Source: Pleurocapsa sp. PCC 7319 (lineage in GTDB: Bacteria > Cyanobacteriota > Cyanobacteriia > Cyanobacteriales > Xenococcaceae). Taken from it: 64,000 bases of DNA. The position numbers and the translations under genes were made by a program. Positions 63,019 through 64,000 of the stretch are shown here, piece by piece. The DNA lies in contig NZ_KB235922.1 of NCBI RefSeq assembly GCF_000332195.1, positions 4,623,322 through 4,687,321 of the forward strand, written 5' to 3'. The notes under the pieces are model-generated. The model was not told where the DNA came from. It saw nothing but the letters and a program-made list of their open reading frames with translations, and made no database searches. Every line of letters starts with the position of its first letter. Positions within the stretch are counted from its first letter, which is position 1.

Positions 63019-63393
63019 CTAAAGTTGACTTAAATATCCGAGTAAATCTGCCATTTCTTTTTGACTTGGCTGAAATTTAGGCATTGGAGGAGTTCGACCA
63101 CTAGTTACTTGTTTGATTATGTCGCGCTGAGATCTACGCTTAGAAATATGTTCTAAGCTGGGACCAACATTTCTATCTGCTCTTAAACTATGACAGCCAG
63201 CGCAATTTATCTGAAAAATAGCTAATCCCTTCTGAGGATCTCCTTCTAGAGATAATACTTCTTGAGTGTAAGGATCGGCAGTTTGTTGCCAGTAGACACC
63301 CAGAATGCTGAGACCAACAATAAGCATTACTGCCATTACAGTTAAAATTAGGCGGTTTAGCCATATTGGAGATTGGACTAACTGGTTATCCAC
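63019..63393 (-). CDS. cytM: Cytochrome M
   Basis: This 124-residue membrane-anchored c-type cytochrome has an N-terminal helix (WLNRLILTVMAVMLIVGLSILGVYW), then DPYTQEVLSLEGDPQKG. The haem attachment site is CAGCH (C64, C67, H68). The axial methionine is in TPPMPKF (M104). The haem site followed by NVGPSLEHI and TSGRTPPMP is the signature of CytM, a cyanobacterial cytochrome implicated in suppressing respiratory or photosynthetic electron flow under stress. It is divergent from petG, a b6f subunit gene. Assignment is confident. Confidence 0.9.
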   Translation of the reverse strand: MDNQLVQSPIWLNRLILTVMAVMLIVGLSILGVYWQQTADPYTQEVLSLEGDPQKGLAIFQINCAGCHSLRADRNVGPSLEHISKRRSQRDIIKQVTSGRTPPMPKFQPSQKEMADLLGYLSQL

Positions 63394-63644
63394 TGTTTAT
63401 CTTAGTGATTTATGAATGTTTACTTATATTTATTATGATTTATAAAATAGCTTAAAATTTATGGTCAAGCTATGCAAGCTTTATTAATTCTTTTTGGGTT
63501 AGTCTGATTATTGAAGATAATACTAAGATTGACTGAAATTTATCATCACTCATATCTGTGACCCAACTATGTCTCTATGACGCTGATGTCTAAATTGACG
63601 TAGGATATACCTTAGCTAAACAATTTGTTTTTAGGAGAGACATT

Positions 63645-63761
63645 ATGATAGAACCTTTGCTTTTAGGGATTGTACTCGGTTTAATTTTTATTACTTTATT
63701 AGGATTGTTTTTTGCTGCTTATATGCAGTACAAACGTGGCAATCAACTTGGGATTGACTAA
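63645..63761 (+). CDS. petG: Cytochrome b6f subunit PetG
   Basis: This 38-residue one-helix subunit stabilises the cytochrome b6f complex in the thylakoid. The sequence [12 protein letters not shown], then [14 protein letters not shown] and GID matches the PetG consensus. AGGAGAG lies 8 bases before the ATG as a ribosome-binding site. It is too short for usual gene-length cut-offs. A terminator follows at 63805. It is divergent from cytM, another electron-transfer gene. Confidence 0.96.
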   Translation: MIEPLLLGIVLGLIFITLLGLFFAAYMQYKRGNQLGID

Positions 63762-63804
63762 TTAAATAAGACTATTAAATGTAATTAATACAAAAATTAT
63801 GCTC

Positions 63805-63842
63805 AGGATGGGGAAATAAATTCAAGTTTCCCCGTCCTTTTT
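63805..63842 (+). terminator. Terminator after petG
   Basis: AGGATGGGGAAA pairs with TTTCCCCGTCCT (one T-G) with a 10-base loop, followed by TTTTT. It is a strong intrinsic terminator on the plus strand for petG and could work on the minus strand only weakly. Confidence 0.85.
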
Positions 63843-63869
63843 CGATCTTAAATTAAGAGGTATGATGCG

Positions 63870-64000
63870 CTACTCTGGTGCCAGTTCGGCAAAATTTTCG
63901 ATAAATTTTAGATCGTGATGACTTGTGCCGTATCGTTGTATGCAAGCTTTTCTAGCTTGAGAGTGGGCAACTAGCTTAATTTCTAAATAACCTGGTGGCT
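63870..64000 (-). CDS. C-terminal end of an unidentified protein (partial)
   Basis: The minus-strand frame is open to the window edge and ends at 63870, reading PGYLEIKLVAHSQARKACIQ and then YGTSHHDLKFIENFAELAPE. There are too few residues to identify a family. The frame looks coding by amino-acid composition. The rest lies beyond the window. Confidence 0.4.
   Translation of the reverse strand, partial: PPGYLEIKLVAHSQARKACIQRYGTSHHDLKFIENFAELAPE

Noticed and set aside
1-64000. CRISPR array or toxin-antitoxin/defence island
   Set aside because: No regularly spaced repeats and no Cas, restriction or toxin proteins are seen. The tandem repeats are heptamers without spacers.

Overview
The window is a chromosomal segment of a low-GC cyanobacterium. 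The HIP1 octamer GCGATCGC is scattered throughout. Several genes are diagnostic of oxygenic phototrophs: petG, cytM, a one-helix high-light-inducible protein, solanesyl-diphosphate synthase, sqdX and nhaS3. There are also cyanobacteria-only families (DUF2605/DUF2973, DUF3122) and a Yfr1 RNA beside trxA. The many heptamer repeats and MITE-like elements suggest a repeat-rich lineage such as the Pleurocapsales, but that placement is inference.

Layout. 1-14.5 kb: the 3' part of moeA on the plus strand, then a long minus-strand block of housekeeping genes (galE, sds, murI, an AMIN amidase, the nhaS3-type antiporter, a TPR protein, nrdB and an M23 peptidase). 14.6-25 kb: small metabolic and photosynthetic genes (queF, hli, sdhB), a membrane-anchored ligand-binding receptor, a two-globin/pentapeptide-repeat fusion, a solute-binding protein and sqdX. 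26-27.9 kb: an insertion-sequence graveyard, with a frameshifted, stop-containing ISAzo13-type transposase next to an IS200 TnpA tail. 27.9-42.4 kb: accessory metabolism, with a 1047-aa repeat protein, cupin, cysE, threonine aldolase plus SDR, an interrupted hspA, a methyltransferase, a 2-oxoglutarate dioxygenase plus class V PLP enzyme pair, and a cysteine hydrolase facing an NrtR-like Nudix protein. 42.4-50.8 kb: a hydrogenase small-subunit remnant, DUF3122, CHAD, an L,D-transpeptidase with a broken reading frame, an OmpR-type two-component pair, and a downstream glycosyltransferase cassette carrying direct-repeat operator-like sites. 51-64 kb: an LpxB-like protein, LOG protein, trxA with Yfr1, DUF2079, a frameshifted sensor GGDEF-EAL protein, thrS, cytM and petG.

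Mobile DNA has shaped the segment. Three copies of a 92-115 bp element with 28-bp terminal inverted repeats and TA target preference are present. One sits inside hspA and supplies a new start codon to the truncated crystallin domain. Heptanucleotide tandem repeats lie in intergenic regions, in MITE centres and at one gene end. At least five loci are broken or need recoding: hspA, the transposase, the hydrogenase remnant, the L,D-transpeptidase and the GGDEF-EAL sensor.

The best candidates for undescribed biology are the globin-globin-membrane-pentapeptide fusion, the two-component system with 11-bp-phased repeats upstream of an uncharacterised small-protein/glycosyltransferase cassette, and the dioxygenase/PLP-enzyme pair. 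No CRISPR array, tRNA or rRNA gene was recognised.
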